The notes under the pieces are model-generated. The model had not been told where the DNA came from. It ran no database searches and saw only the letters and a list, made by a program, of their open reading frames with translations. DNA of 64,000 nucleotides, taken from positions 496,001 to 560,000 of the forward strand of contig JAGFBZ010000738.1 of assembly GCA_018398805.1 (NCBI GenBank), given 5' to 3'. Position numbers and translations under genes: made by a program. Below are positions 42,601 through 64,000 of this stretch, one piece after another. The DNA is from Hirundichthys speculiger (Eukaryota > Chordata > Actinopteri > Beloniformes > Exocoetidae). The first letter of the stretch is position 1. The number at the start of each line of letters is the position of its first letter.

Positions 42601-45149
42601 GAGGTGGACAGGAAGAGGACAGAGGGAAACAGGAGACAGTCAGGGGTGGACAGGACATGGTCGTGGATGGACAGAAGTAGTCACAGGTGGACAGGAAGTC
42701 ATGTCATGTCCTCAGCTAACTTTTGTCTGTTTTTCTCGTATTCTGTTTGTGTTGCTGTTCTTTCTAACGTGGTCATGTGACTGTTGAGCTGTGTTGATGT
42801 CATCACCTCTATCATCCTCTCTGGCTCCTCCCCTTCGTTGCAGATCACAAGCTCGGCCCTCCCACACCTCTCATTGTCACGGATACCCTTGGACACCTGT
42901 CAGTCAGTAAATCAGTCAGCTGACCTGCCATGATGTCATAGAATAGTGATGTCATGAGGTGACGCCTCTTACCAAAGTGGCCTTAAGTTTTTCAAATCTG
43001 TTGCTATGGATACCAGACCATTGGATGATTTCCTGCAACAAAAGAGAAGGAGGTTTACACCTGCCCCCCACATGTCTTACCTGTTCCAGAGACCCCCACC
43101 ACCCTCACCTGTCCCAGGTCCAGTATGAAGCTGTCTCCCTGGTTGAAACTCTCCCAGCTCACAGGAACTTCTGTTGCCCTGACGACACGCCGCCCTTTGA
43201 CGTGCAGCAACCTCTGAACATCCACATCATTGGTCACCACTTGTTTGAACCCAGAGGCCACGCCTCCTTTCTGTGAGAACAGACAGGAAGTGATATCATC
43301 AGTGCCAGGAATCAGGTGCTGATCATTTGGTTCTGGTGGTTCTGTTGCTGTAGTTACCATATATGTGAGGCCCGTTTTGAAGTACCCACTGAAGGTACTG
43401 GACTCGTAGCCCTGGACCTCTCGGTACTGGATCGGCGCCCCGTCCAGGAAGTCATCCATCTGTACGGCAAAGATGGCTGCTGCTCCACGCTCATCCTGAG
43501 AACACTCGGAGCCTGCAGGAACCCAGAAACCTGAACCTGAGCTGCTGCTAACCCAACCCAACCAAGGGGTCCAGCTGAGCTGGTCTCAGGAACCAGGACA
43601 ACTGCTACTGGGAGGACCAGTTGAACCTTATCCTGGTCAGGAGCAGGTTGTCTTCTGTCTCCTCCCCATCATGAAGCACGAAGGAGTTCAGTTTCACCAG
43701 ACGACCGTCCGCCCCTCTACCGTCAGCCTCTCTACCGTCAGCCTCTCTACCGTCAGCCCCTCTACCATCAGCCCCTCTACCATCAGCCCCTCTACCATCC
43801 ACGCTCTACCGTCAGCCCCTCTACCGTCCACTCTCTACCGTCCGCCCCTCTACCGTCAGCCCCTTCTACCGTCAGCTCCTCTACCCTTCGGCCTCTACCG
43901 TCCGCACCTCTACCGTCAGCCCCTCTACCATCCACGCTCTACCGTCAGCCCCTCTACCGTCAGCCCCTTCTACCGTCAGCTCCTCTACCCTTCGGCCTCT
44001 ACCGTCAGCCCCTTCTACCGTCAGCTCCTCTACCCTTCGGCCTCTACCGTCCGCACCTCTACCGTCAGCCCCTCTACCATCCACGCTCTACCGTCAGCCC
44101 CTCTACTGTCAGCCCCTTCTACCGTCAGCTCCTCTACCCTTCGGCCTCTACCGTTCGCCCCTCTACCGTCAGCCCCTCTACTGTCAGCCCCTTCTACCGT
44201 CAGCTCCTCTACCCTTCGGCCTGTACCGTCCGCCCCTCTACCCTCAGCTCCTCTACCGCCCGCCCCTCTACCCTTCAGCCTCTACCGTCCACGCCCCTCT
44301 ACCGTCTGCCCCCTCTACCGTCCACCCCCTACCATCCGCCCCCTCTACTGTCCGCCCCTCTACTGTCCATCCCTCTACCATCCGCCCCTCTACCCTTCGG
44401 CCTCTACTGTCCGGCCCTCTACCGTCCAGCCCTCTACCCTTTGGCCTCTACTGTCTGCCCCTCTACCATCCGGCCCCTACCGTTCGCCCCTCTACCGTCT
44501 GCCCCCTCAACCGTCCGGCCCCTCTACCGTCCGCCCCCTCTACCGCCCGCCTCCTCTATCGTTCGGCGCCCCTGCCGTCTGCCCCTCTACCGTTCACGCC
44601 TGTAGAGCTTGTAGAGCTGAGTCAAAAGCAGTCTGGCTCACAAGCACATTATCAGAACTCATCTTGTTTTAGAGATAATCTGTGTGGTCACTGCAGCTGA
44701 TCCAGAGTCCTGGTCCTGGGTTGGTCCTGATGGTCTGGGAAGGTCTAAGATGAGCCAGTATAGGCAGCTCGTGGACGTATTATTCCATCAAGCTGGTTCG
44801 TTCTGCCCATTTCACCACTGATGGATTAACTGGGGTGGGAGCTCCTGACAACACATGGTCCCTCAAAGCCCCAAAGCCATCTTCACAGCTTCTCATCAGA
44901 AACCAGCAGGTGACGCTGAGGGTGGGGCCAGTTCTTCTACTGTGGCACTCACTCACCTTGCCAGTAGTGCAGGTCGTACTGCAGGCGTCCTCGGCGGTTG
45001 CTGGTGCTCCTGAGAACCAGGTACGCGTCTCCGGTGTAGAAGCGTCCATACAGACTTTCAGGAACAGGAACCAGCTCCATGTCCTCCACACGCCACACCT
45101 GGAGCCCCGCCTCCTTACCTGCACCTTCAAACTCTGGATGGACCACCAT
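30465..45149 (-). CDS. gsn: Gelsolin, cytoplasmic form (18 coding exons)
   Basis: Ca2+-dependent actin-severing and capping protein of about 727 residues with six gelsolin repeats, close to the 731 of human cytoplasmic gelsolin. It starts [20 protein letters not shown] and ends [20 protein letters not shown] plus LLQGQ. Landmarks: [13 protein letters not shown] (G1), [16 protein letters not shown] (G2, phosphoinositide-binding and furin-site region in human), [18 protein letters not shown] (G4-G5), [15 protein letters not shown] (G5-G6), and [20 protein letters not shown] (G6). There is no signal-peptide exon in frame. Both cysteines of the human extracellular disulfide (C188, C201) are serine here. 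SVDPLER near the C-terminus and the dab2ip neighbour favour gelsolin over scinderin. Exon 9 carries one base too many for its neighbours. Confidence 0.9.
30735..30905. repeat. Short tandem repeat in the last gsn intron
   Basis: Loose copies of 'ccagtagacctgtctac' and 'ccagcagacctgtct'. The same intron (30629-31048) holds nothing else recognised. Confidence 0.6.
31049..31109 (-). CDS. gsn: gsn exon 17
   Basis: Encodes [20 protein letters not shown]; phase 1 at its end, completed to alanine by the next exon. Confidence 0.9.
31182..31259 (-). CDS. gsn: gsn exon 16
   Basis: Encodes [20 protein letters not shown] then LDTWDQ, the Ca2+-binding start of G6. The following intron is 72 bases. Confidence 0.92.
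31440..31800. repeat. G-rich minisatellite, ~24-base unit
   Basis: About fourteen copies of 'gggggagctgaagcaccagg' with 'ggccgaggccaggaccg' variants, in gsn intron 15. Confidence 0.85.
31959..32080 (-). CDS. gsn: gsn exon 15
   Basis: Encodes [20 protein letters not shown] and [20 protein letters not shown]. Its leading GT completes a glycine codon from exon 14. Confidence 0.93.
32163..32337 (-). CDS. gsn: gsn exon 14
   Basis: Encodes [40 protein letters not shown] and [15 protein letters not shown] (G5). Matches human NSNDAFVLKTP-type sequence. Confidence 0.9.
32396..32770 (+). repeat. Teleost interspersed repeat ('ttttatttgtatagcg' family), copy 2
   Basis: Same blocks in the same order as 14893-15180: 'cagttttatttgtatagcg', 'tctttacagagaccc', 'gaggaagaaaccttgatcag', 'gggggaccttcctgat'. 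It is longer in the middle ('aagaaaaaactccccttta'). Confidence 0.6.
32820..33270. repeat. Degenerate tandem repeat
   Basis: Copies of 'gactggaccagtctggttcc' / 'agctggtttgac' words, irregular in length, in gsn intron 13. Confidence 0.65.
33605..33775 (-). CDS. gsn: gsn exon 13
   Basis: Encodes [40 protein letters not shown] and [17 protein letters not shown]. Both ends phase 0. Confidence 0.93.
33851..33941 (-). CDS. gsn: gsn exon 12
   Basis: Encodes [20 protein letters not shown] then [10 protein letters not shown]. The acceptor is 'tacttag' at 33942-33943; using the CAG four bases later would break the frame with exon 11. Confidence 0.9.
34010..37160. repeat. 3.1-kb G-rich minisatellite with ~420-base higher-order repeat
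   Basis: Basic words are 'tgtctgggggtgtcagaccc' and 'atctggaggtggtcc'. The marker 'ggggggtcagacctg' occurs at about 34124, 34546 and 35808, fitting a ~420-base higher-order period. Runs of four or five G every 15-20 bases lie on the + strand, the template strand for gsn. From about 35820 onward many single-base losses break the pattern. A 518-residue open frame over it is an artefact of the unit length. Confidence 0.95.
37229..37362 (-). CDS. gsn: gsn exon 11
   Basis: Encodes [40 protein letters not shown] and IIYMW; the tryptophan codon is split with exon 12. Confidence 0.93.
37605..37735 (+). repeat. Teleost repeat with (CATC)n head
   Basis: 'atccatccatccatgatcta' then 'cccgcttaatcctcttcagg' and 'ggagcctatcccagctctct', the same family as 4600-4715. 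Confidence 0.6.
37775..38010 (-). pseudogene. Tc1/mariner-type transposase C-terminal relic
   Basis: On the - strand it reads [40 protein letters not shown] and NLINSMKEM. The HVWDALD / VPVPANIQ block is typical of the end of Tc1-like transposase. The usual glutamate of the PIEH motif is replaced in GHVAHVWD, and upstream domains are missing. Confidence 0.8.
38075..38134 (+). repeat. 67-base repeat unit, left of the LINE insertion
   Basis: 'aggaagacccgggatcaacg' and 'gctgagaccggtggcggtcc' match the units at 39253-39450 on the other side of the LINE, so the array predates the insertion. Confidence 0.8.
38135..39250 (+). pseudogene. L2-like LINE 3' part, 5'-truncated, with (ATTCA)n tail
   Basis: The frame runs from about 38135 to the stop at 38841-38843: [11 protein letters not shown] (DD of the polymerase active site), [57 protein letters not shown] and [17 protein letters not shown]. 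This is the end of a fish L2/Rex-type reverse transcriptase. An AT-rich 3' UTR follows, with 'atttcccctcggggattatt' and a (ATTCA)n tail at 39197-39246. The intact frame suggests a fairly recent copy. It lies antisense to gsn, in intron 10. Confidence 0.88.
39253..39452 (+). repeat. 67-base tandem repeat, three copies
   Basis: Copies start at 39253, 39320 and 39387 with 'ccgaggaagacccaggatca'. The fit to the block at 38075-38134 shows the LINE landed inside this array. Confidence 0.9.
39457..39740. repeat. Minisatellite, ~55-base unit
   Basis: Five copies of 'gttcaactgggctaggctgg' plus 'tccagttagtttgactgggc', in gsn intron 10. Confidence 0.85.
39952..40038 (-). CDS. gsn: gsn exon 10
   Basis: Encodes [20 protein letters not shown] then VDRGDGEKQ. 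Both ends phase 0. Confidence 0.92.
40114..40243 (-). CDS. gsn: gsn exon 9, one base out of phase
   Basis: Encodes [40 protein letters not shown] and IRE. Its 130 bases are one more than neighbours allow. 'CGAGAAG|gtaagc' would fit if it were CGAGAG, so a surplus A near 40115-40116 is suspected. Confidence 0.85.
40330..40418 (-). CDS. gsn: gsn exon 8
   Basis: Encodes [20 protein letters not shown] then QMNYPAHTQ; leading GT completes the glycine of FVWKG. Confidence 0.92.
40508..40640 (-). CDS. gsn: gsn exon 7
   Basis: Encodes [38 protein letters not shown] and QIFVWK (start of G3). Confidence 0.92.
40730..40819 (-). CDS. gsn: gsn exon 6
   Basis: Encodes [20 protein letters not shown] then [10 protein letters not shown], the G2-G3 linker. 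Confidence 0.92.
40850..42695. repeat. 1.8-kb purine-rich minisatellite, ~22-25-base unit
   Basis: About 80 copies of 'ggtggacaggaagtggtcac' with 'aggggaacaggagacagtca' alternation, forming higher-order blocks. It fills gsn intron 5 almost completely. Confidence 0.95.
42807..42896 (-). CDS. gsn: gsn exon 5
   Basis: Encodes [20 protein letters not shown] then [10 protein letters not shown]. Confidence 0.93.
42973..43032 (-). CDS. gsn: gsn exon 4
   Basis: Encodes exactly 20 residues, [20 protein letters not shown]. The serine after QW (codon 43015-43017) replaces human C201. Confidence 0.93.
43109..43270 (-). CDS. gsn: gsn exon 3
   Basis: Encodes [39 protein letters not shown] and [15 protein letters not shown]. 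The serine in GDSF (codon 43130-43132) replaces human C188. Confidence 0.94.
43358..43512 (-). CDS. gsn: gsn exon 2
   Basis: Encodes [39 protein letters not shown] and [12 protein letters not shown] (G1 actin-binding region). Confidence 0.94.
43690..44605. repeat. Minisatellite, ~15-16-base unit
   Basis: About 60 copies of 'cctctaccgtcagcc' with 'cctctaccatccac' and 'cccttcggcctct' variants, in gsn intron 1. The 333-residue + frame over it is an artefact. Confidence 0.93.
44957..45149 (-). CDS. gsn: gsn exon 1 (coding part)
   Basis: Exon runs 45157-44957; ATG is at 45149-45147, eight bases after the acceptor 'ccaccacag', so a 5' non-coding exon must exist upstream. Encodes [40 protein letters not shown] and LQYDLHYWQ. 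The start matches human cytoplasmic MVVEHPEF. Confidence 0.93.
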
Positions 45150-45335
45150 GATGTCACCTGTGGTGGGTGGAGTCGTAGGAATCATCATTAGATGGAGGAA
45201 GAGGCCTTCGACATTACCTTTGAACACTTCGCATCAGCTGGGTTACCACCTTTGATCAGGTGCCCATGACAGGTGACGAGTTCACCTTCAGAGCTCAGGT
45301 GATGTTAGCAGGGTATATTGATCCTAAACTCAAGT

Positions 45336-45690
45336 TCATCAGCTACTTATAATTACTGTTAATACTGTTTTTATTGTATAGACCATTTCTAGGCTTTACA
45401 ATTACTGTTAATACTGTTTATATTGTTGTACATACTCATACTGTTAACACTGTTAATACTATTGACCACACTCATACTGTTTACACTATTTATACATATC
45501 ATTCATAGCGCTACAATTACTACTCATCATGTAAATACTGTTAGTCTATACATATGTATATAAATATTTATATCCTGCATAGCACTTCTGGATAGATGCA
45601 AACTACATTTCGTTACCTTGTACTTGTGACAGTGTAATGACAATAAAGTTGAATTCTATTCTATTCTATTCTATTCTACTGGTCAGGGTT
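45336..45690 (+). repeat. LINE 3' end with (ATTCT)n tail
   Basis: AT-rich 'ttaatactgtttatattgt' sequence ends with 'gtaatgacaataaagttgaa' and (TATTC)n at 45652-45680, the typical end of a fish non-LTR element. No coding part is visible. Confidence 0.6.
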
Positions 45691-45738
45691 CCAGAGAGTT
45701 CGGCCAGAGCTGCAGCTGTCGGGATCCTTCTTGAATCC

Positions 45739-45853
45739 CTCCATCCATCCATCCATCCATCCATCTATCCATCCACCCACCATCCATCCACTCATCCTTC
45801 CATCCATCAATCCACCCATCATCCATCCATCCATCCATCCAACAACCATCCAT

Positions 45854-45886
<33 letters not shown>

Positions 45887-45950
45887 AATCACCCATCCAC
45901 CCATCCATCCTCCACCCAACATCCATCCAACCATCCCCCACCCAACGTCA
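45739..45950. repeat. (CATC)n microsatellite
   Basis: About 200 bases of 'catccatccatc' with interruptions by 'caccc' and 'aatc'. Confidence 0.95.
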
Positions 45951-45959
45951 ATGAATTTT

Positions 45960-46700
45960 TGTTTTAAAATTGTGGGTTGTTTTTTTTTTATTTCCTGCTG
46001 TGAACAGCCCCATCTCCAGATATCTGGAGATTGCCCTCAGAGCCTGCGGGGCAGCATTGTGCCTCAGGAACCCAGCTGAGCTCAGGTGCACGAACACCAC
46101 CAGCAGGCAGGTGGCTTTTCTTCACTCATAAGGCCTGAACTTGGTCTCTGAGGAAGCAGGTGTGGCAGACGTTCTGAGGTGTGGCTGGTACCAGCACGTC
46201 CTCTGTCTGTCTCAGCTCGTGGTCTTGTTGCTGTAGATCACAGCAGTGTGAAGAGCCATTACTGTCACCTATCTGCTCCAACAGCCAAACATCTGAGCTG
46301 TGGAGGGTGAGCCCTGGACTCAGGTCCACGTTCCACCAACAGGACTACATCCACCTCAGACAGTTGTCTCACTGGGACCCTGAACCAAACAGGATGTCCA
46401 GTGGTCAACAAAAACACAGTAGGTCCAGAAGATGAACAGATCAGTTAACTTCAGGGTGTGGTGGCGCTGAGAGATAGATGTTACAGCAGCAAACAGGAAG
46501 TGGTGGTGTTCCTGACAGACTGGATCCATACTGACATCAAACATCAACGGATTAATCAGAGTTAGCATGTTTTAAAGAGACAGAGTCACACAGGATGTGT
46601 TACAAGTCCAAACAAACAGGAAACACCTGGACAGCAGACAGCAGGAACCCCCGACAAACAACAAGAAGAGCCCCAACAGATGGATAGAGAGGAGCAATGA
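45960..46700. other. Region upstream of gsn exon 1, nothing recognised
   Basis: No exon-like or repeat signal was found. This is the intron expected between the non-coding first exon and exon 1 of gsn. Confidence 0.35.
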
Positions 46701-46717
46701 CAAGTCTAAACACTCAC

Positions 46718-46850
46718 CTTCACCGTCTTCAGCTGCACGCAACCTGAGCTCACCTGGAACACTGAGGCAGGGGGAGGGACAGCAGATAAAAGCTACACTT
46801 ACTGGCCCCACCTCTCCCTTCCCCCACTCTGCTGCCGATGAGTCACACCC
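46718..46850 (-). promoter_or_regulatory. Candidate gsn promoter and non-coding first exon
   Basis: On the - strand: an AP-1 consensus TGAGTCA's complement TGACTCA (46845-46839), a GC-rich stretch, a TATA-like 'TTTTATC' (46791-46785), then a segment ending in the donor 'GAAG|gtgagt' at 46718/46717. This is the layout expected of a first exon that joins the acceptor at 45158. It is inferred from motifs only. Confidence 0.35.
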
Positions 46851-46934
46851 AGCTGGTGCAAGCCTGAACAACCAGTAACACTCAAACGACCAACGCCCAG
46901 CAGGACTGGTTCTGGAAAAACCAAAACCTGAACA

Positions 46935-47245
46935 CATTCATCAACATCTCCAACCAACATCTGGACATCAGTAGACTGACAACATCTGGACACTGACCAA
47001 CATCTGGACATCAGTTGGCTGACCAACATCAGCACACTGACTAACATCTGGACACTGACCAACATCTGGACATCAGTGGACTGACCAACATCTGGACATC
47101 AGTAGATTGACCAACATCAGCACACTGACTAACATCTGGACACTGACCAACATCTGGACACTGACTCTGGACATCAGTGGACTGACCAACATCTGGACAT
47201 CAGTAGACTGACCAACATCAGCACACTGACCAACATCTGGACATA
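46935..47245. repeat. Minisatellite of 'accaacatctggacatcag' words
   Basis: About thirteen copies of 20-24 bases, with 'tgactaacatctggacac' and 'catcagcacactgac' variants. Confidence 0.88.
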
Positions 47246-47246
47246 G

Positions 47247-47945
47247 TTCAATTTAAAAGTACTCTATTGATCCCTGAAGGTAAATTAAGTAGTTTCACTG
47301 TCCTGATCCAAGTCTCCTCAGTGATTCTAGAAGGTTCCAGCTGTGTTCAGGAGGGACCTCCTGTAGATCTGAAGACCCTCTGCTGCTGAATCTCTGTGTT
47401 GAGTAGAGGATGTTGAGGGTCGTCCATGATGCCTTCATTGATGAAGTATCCTCCTTTGCTCCACCAGCTCCATCATCTCCAGAACAGATCCAGCCTTCTC
47501 CATCAGTTGGTTCAGGTTCTTTGGTAGTGAAGCAGCTGGATGTTAAATGTTCTGGAGAAACTGAAGAACGTGATCTTCACAGAGCTGCTGTTTTGTCCAG
47601 ACGACTGTGGGTTAATTGAAGCAGGTGAATGGTGGAGTCTTCAACTTCAACTCCATGATGATCATCAAACTGCAGCAGGTCCTGGAAGGAGCTGGTTATC
47701 TTATTCAGGTGGACCAATAAAGGTTTCTCTGGGACCTTCGTGATGTGGGATGTTGGAGCTGCAGGTCTGTAGTCATTAGGAGAAGATGGATGAGATATTT
47801 TTGGTCCTGAAACAAGACAGGGTGTCTTCTACAGCTCTGGAACCTTCTCCTGGCTCAGGCTGATGTTGAAGAGCTGGTCCACACAGACCTTCAGGACTCT
47901 GGGACTGACACCATCTGGACCAGCAGACTTTATAAACCCATTTAA
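47247..47945 (-). pseudogene. L2-like LINE reverse-transcriptase relic
   Basis: On the - strand from 47945: KSAGPDGVSPRVLKVCVDQL, FNISLSQEKVPEL then a stop, and SHPSSPNDYRPAAPTSHITK. This is the start of the reverse-transcriptase domain of a fish L2-type element. Later parts (HHGVEVEDSTIHLLQLTHSR) are degraded and a large internal piece is missing. It sits between gsn and fhip2. Confidence 0.75.
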
Positions 47946-48240
47946 AAGTTCAGCTCGTGATCCAGTTTATTTGGTACTTTCACAGATAAAGATCAAAGAG
48001 CCAGCAGAAATGTTTCTGAAGCACGAAGAACCAATTTGCGAGCAGCCAGTTATTTCTGGCTGACCTGTTGAACCAGTTTAACCAGGACCGCTGGGGGAAC
48101 TGGTCTCAGACAGCTTCAGACATGTGGTCACGTGATCAGGACTTCTGATCACGTGCCCTGCCCACAGTCACCTGTCACTGATCACATCAGTCCGATTAAT
48201 GATGATCAGAGACCTGCTGGAAACACGGTCAATATACATG
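47946..48240. other. Distal upstream region of fhip2, nothing recognised
   Basis: No repeat or motif stands out before the promoter-proximal ETS site. Confidence 0.3.
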
Positions 48241-48269
48241 TTGCTTTTTCTGAATACTTTAGTCCGGAA

Positions 48270-48415
48270 ACAACGTACTAGTTTTACTTTGAAAGTTCCA
48301 ACCGGAAGTGTACAGTTGTAGTTCGACTGTCAGCTGTTAGCAGCGGTAACCCAGGTTTAACCGAGTTTAACCGGGTGTAACCGGGTGTCACCGGACAGGA
48401 CAGAGGGGCGCGAGC
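48270..48415 (+). promoter_or_regulatory. fhip2 promoter / 5' UTR
   Basis: A perfect ETS-type site ACCGGAAGTG lies at 48301-48310 and a second GGAAA site near 48275. A short tandem 'gtttaaccgggtgtaaccgg' follows just before the ATG. There is no TATA box. The transcription start is not determinable. Confidence 0.5.
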
Positions 48416-62818
<14,403 letters not shown>

Positions 62819-63255
62819 GTGAGACTGAACATAAACTGATGGGTTTGGCTGATCAAGTGGGATCAGGTTGCCATGGAGACGTAGAACTTTGATGAACAGA
62901 TAAACCCAGATTCTGCTCCGTTATTGCTCCATTCCATCACCACCACCATGCTTTGGTGTTTGCTCCACTAAAGGTTATTCATGTGAGCCTATTCATGACT
63001 GACAGTTGATCCATGTACAGATACAAGACACACATGTTCAGGTCTTGGTTCTCTGCTTCAAGCACCTTCATTGAGTCATCTGGTGAGAGAGCCAGTAGAT
63101 CTGAGTGTTACCTGCACAGCTGTGGTCACAGCATTGTTCTCATGTATGATCTGACCAGGAGGAAGGACGTAGAGGGTAAAGAAGCAGGAAATGGCCAGTC
63201 AGGAAATGGCCGGTCCTCCATATCAATATGATGAGTCTAATGTCAATCAAGGAGT
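62819..63255. other. fhip2 intron 13, left part: nothing recognised
   Basis: Unique-looking sequence without exon signals that fit phase 2 and the family. Confidence 0.4.
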
Positions 63256-63259
63256 GAGT

Positions 63260-64000
63260 ATTGACGGTTTGGGTTACTTTGTTCAGTCTGAGGGTTGGGT
63301 TTAGGGTTTGGACTCAGTCTGATGGTTGGGTTAGGGTTTGGGGTTTTGGGTTTGGGTTTGGACTTCAGTCTGATGGGTGGGTTAGGGTTGGCTTCAGTCT
63401 GATGGGTTGGGTTAGGGTTGGACTTCAGTCTGATGGGTTGGGTTTGGACTTTTATGGTTGGGGTTTGCAGTCTGACGGATTGGGTTAGGGTTGGACTTCA
63501 GTCTGATGGGTGGTTATGGTAGGACTTAGTCTGACGGGTTGGGTTAGGGTTTGGACTTCAGTCTGATGGGTTGGGTTAGGGTTTGGACTTCAGTCTGATG
63601 GGTTGGGTTAGGGTTTGGACTTCAGTCTGATGGGTTGGGTTATGGTCAGGACTTCAGTCTGACGGGTTGGGTTAGGGTTAGAACTTCAGTTTGATGGGTT
63701 GGGTTATGGTTAGGACTTCAGTCTGACGGGTTGGGTTAGGGTTAGAACTTCAGTTTGATGGGTTGGGTTATGGTCAGGGCTTCAGTCTGACGGATTGGGT
63801 TAGGGTTTGGACTTCAGTCTGATGGGTTGGGTTATGATTAGGACTTCAGTCTGACGGGTTGGGTTAGGGTTAGAACTTCAGTTTGATGGGTTGGGTTATG
63901 GTCAGGACTTCAGTCTGACGGGTTGGGTTAGGGTTAGAACTTCAGTTTGATGGGTTGGGTTATGGTCAGGGCGTCAGTCTGATGGGTTGGGTTAGGGTTA
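63260..64000 (+). repeat. Minisatellite with telomere-like TTAGGG words, ~32-base unit
   Basis: About 23 copies of 'gggttgggttagggtttgga' plus 'cttcagtctgat', running off the window edge. In the right half two unit types ('tatggtcaggactt' and 'tagggttagaactt') alternate, giving a ~65-base period. Confidence 0.92.

Noticed and set aside
43671..44672. 333-residue proline/serine-rich frame on +
   Set aside because: Repeat of 'cctctaccgtcagcc' in gsn intron 1, on the wrong strand for the gene.
30465..45149. Scinderin (adseverin) instead of gelsolin
   Set aside because: Several residues are shared with scinderin, but the SVDPLER-type C-terminal extension and the dab2ip neighbour favour gelsolin.
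63260..64000. Chromosome end (telomere)
   Set aside because: Units are 32 bases with non-telomeric sequence, and the fhip2 gene must continue beyond.

Overview
This window is nuclear DNA of a teleost fish. The evidence is three interrupted vertebrate genes with GT-AG introns (many only 70-110 bases long), fish-type interspersed repeats, and non-LTR, hAT, Tc1-like and gypsy relics. No species can be named from the sequence alone.

Layout. (1) Bases 1-30400, + strand: a dab2ip-type Ras GTPase-activating protein gene. It has a probable non-coding first exon near 1011-1154, translation from ATG 4099, 17 coding pieces and a stop at 29786-29788. (2) Bases 30400-46800, - strand: a cytoplasmic gelsolin gene (gsn) with 18 coding exons, ATG at 45149 and stop at 30465. 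It is tail-to-tail with dab2ip; the two poly(A) signals are about 30 bases apart on opposite strands. (3) From 48416 to beyond the right edge, + strand: a FHIP2-family (FAM160B) gene, head-to-head with gsn. Thirteen coding exons are visible and the 3' part is missing. Gelsolin and dab2ip are also neighbours in human (9q33). The three products act in Ras/ASK1 signalling, actin severing and capping, and dynein-linked cargo transport, so nothing here suggests a shared pathway.

The striking property is tandem repetition. By eye about 30 kb, near half the window, is minisatellite, and most long introns carry their own private array (unit 10-60 bases, or ~420 bases as a higher-order unit). In several introns the repeated unit includes the splice site itself, and sometimes a few coding bases, so the junction has been copied tens of times: donors in dab2ip intron 8 and fhip2 intron 8, acceptors in fhip2 introns 1 and 11. 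One fhip2 exon has itself expanded in frame. Two other arrays repeat sequences that resemble the CTCF core motif. A 28-base family occurs as three separate arrays, one inverted.

Three places break the reading frames: a one-base surplus in dab2ip coding exon 8, a 32-base 'intron' in dab2ip, and a one-base surplus in gsn exon 9. The arrays also show clustered homopolymer slips, so uncorrected sequencing or assembly errors are as likely as real mutations. Most long open frames in the window lie in repeat arrays and are not genes.
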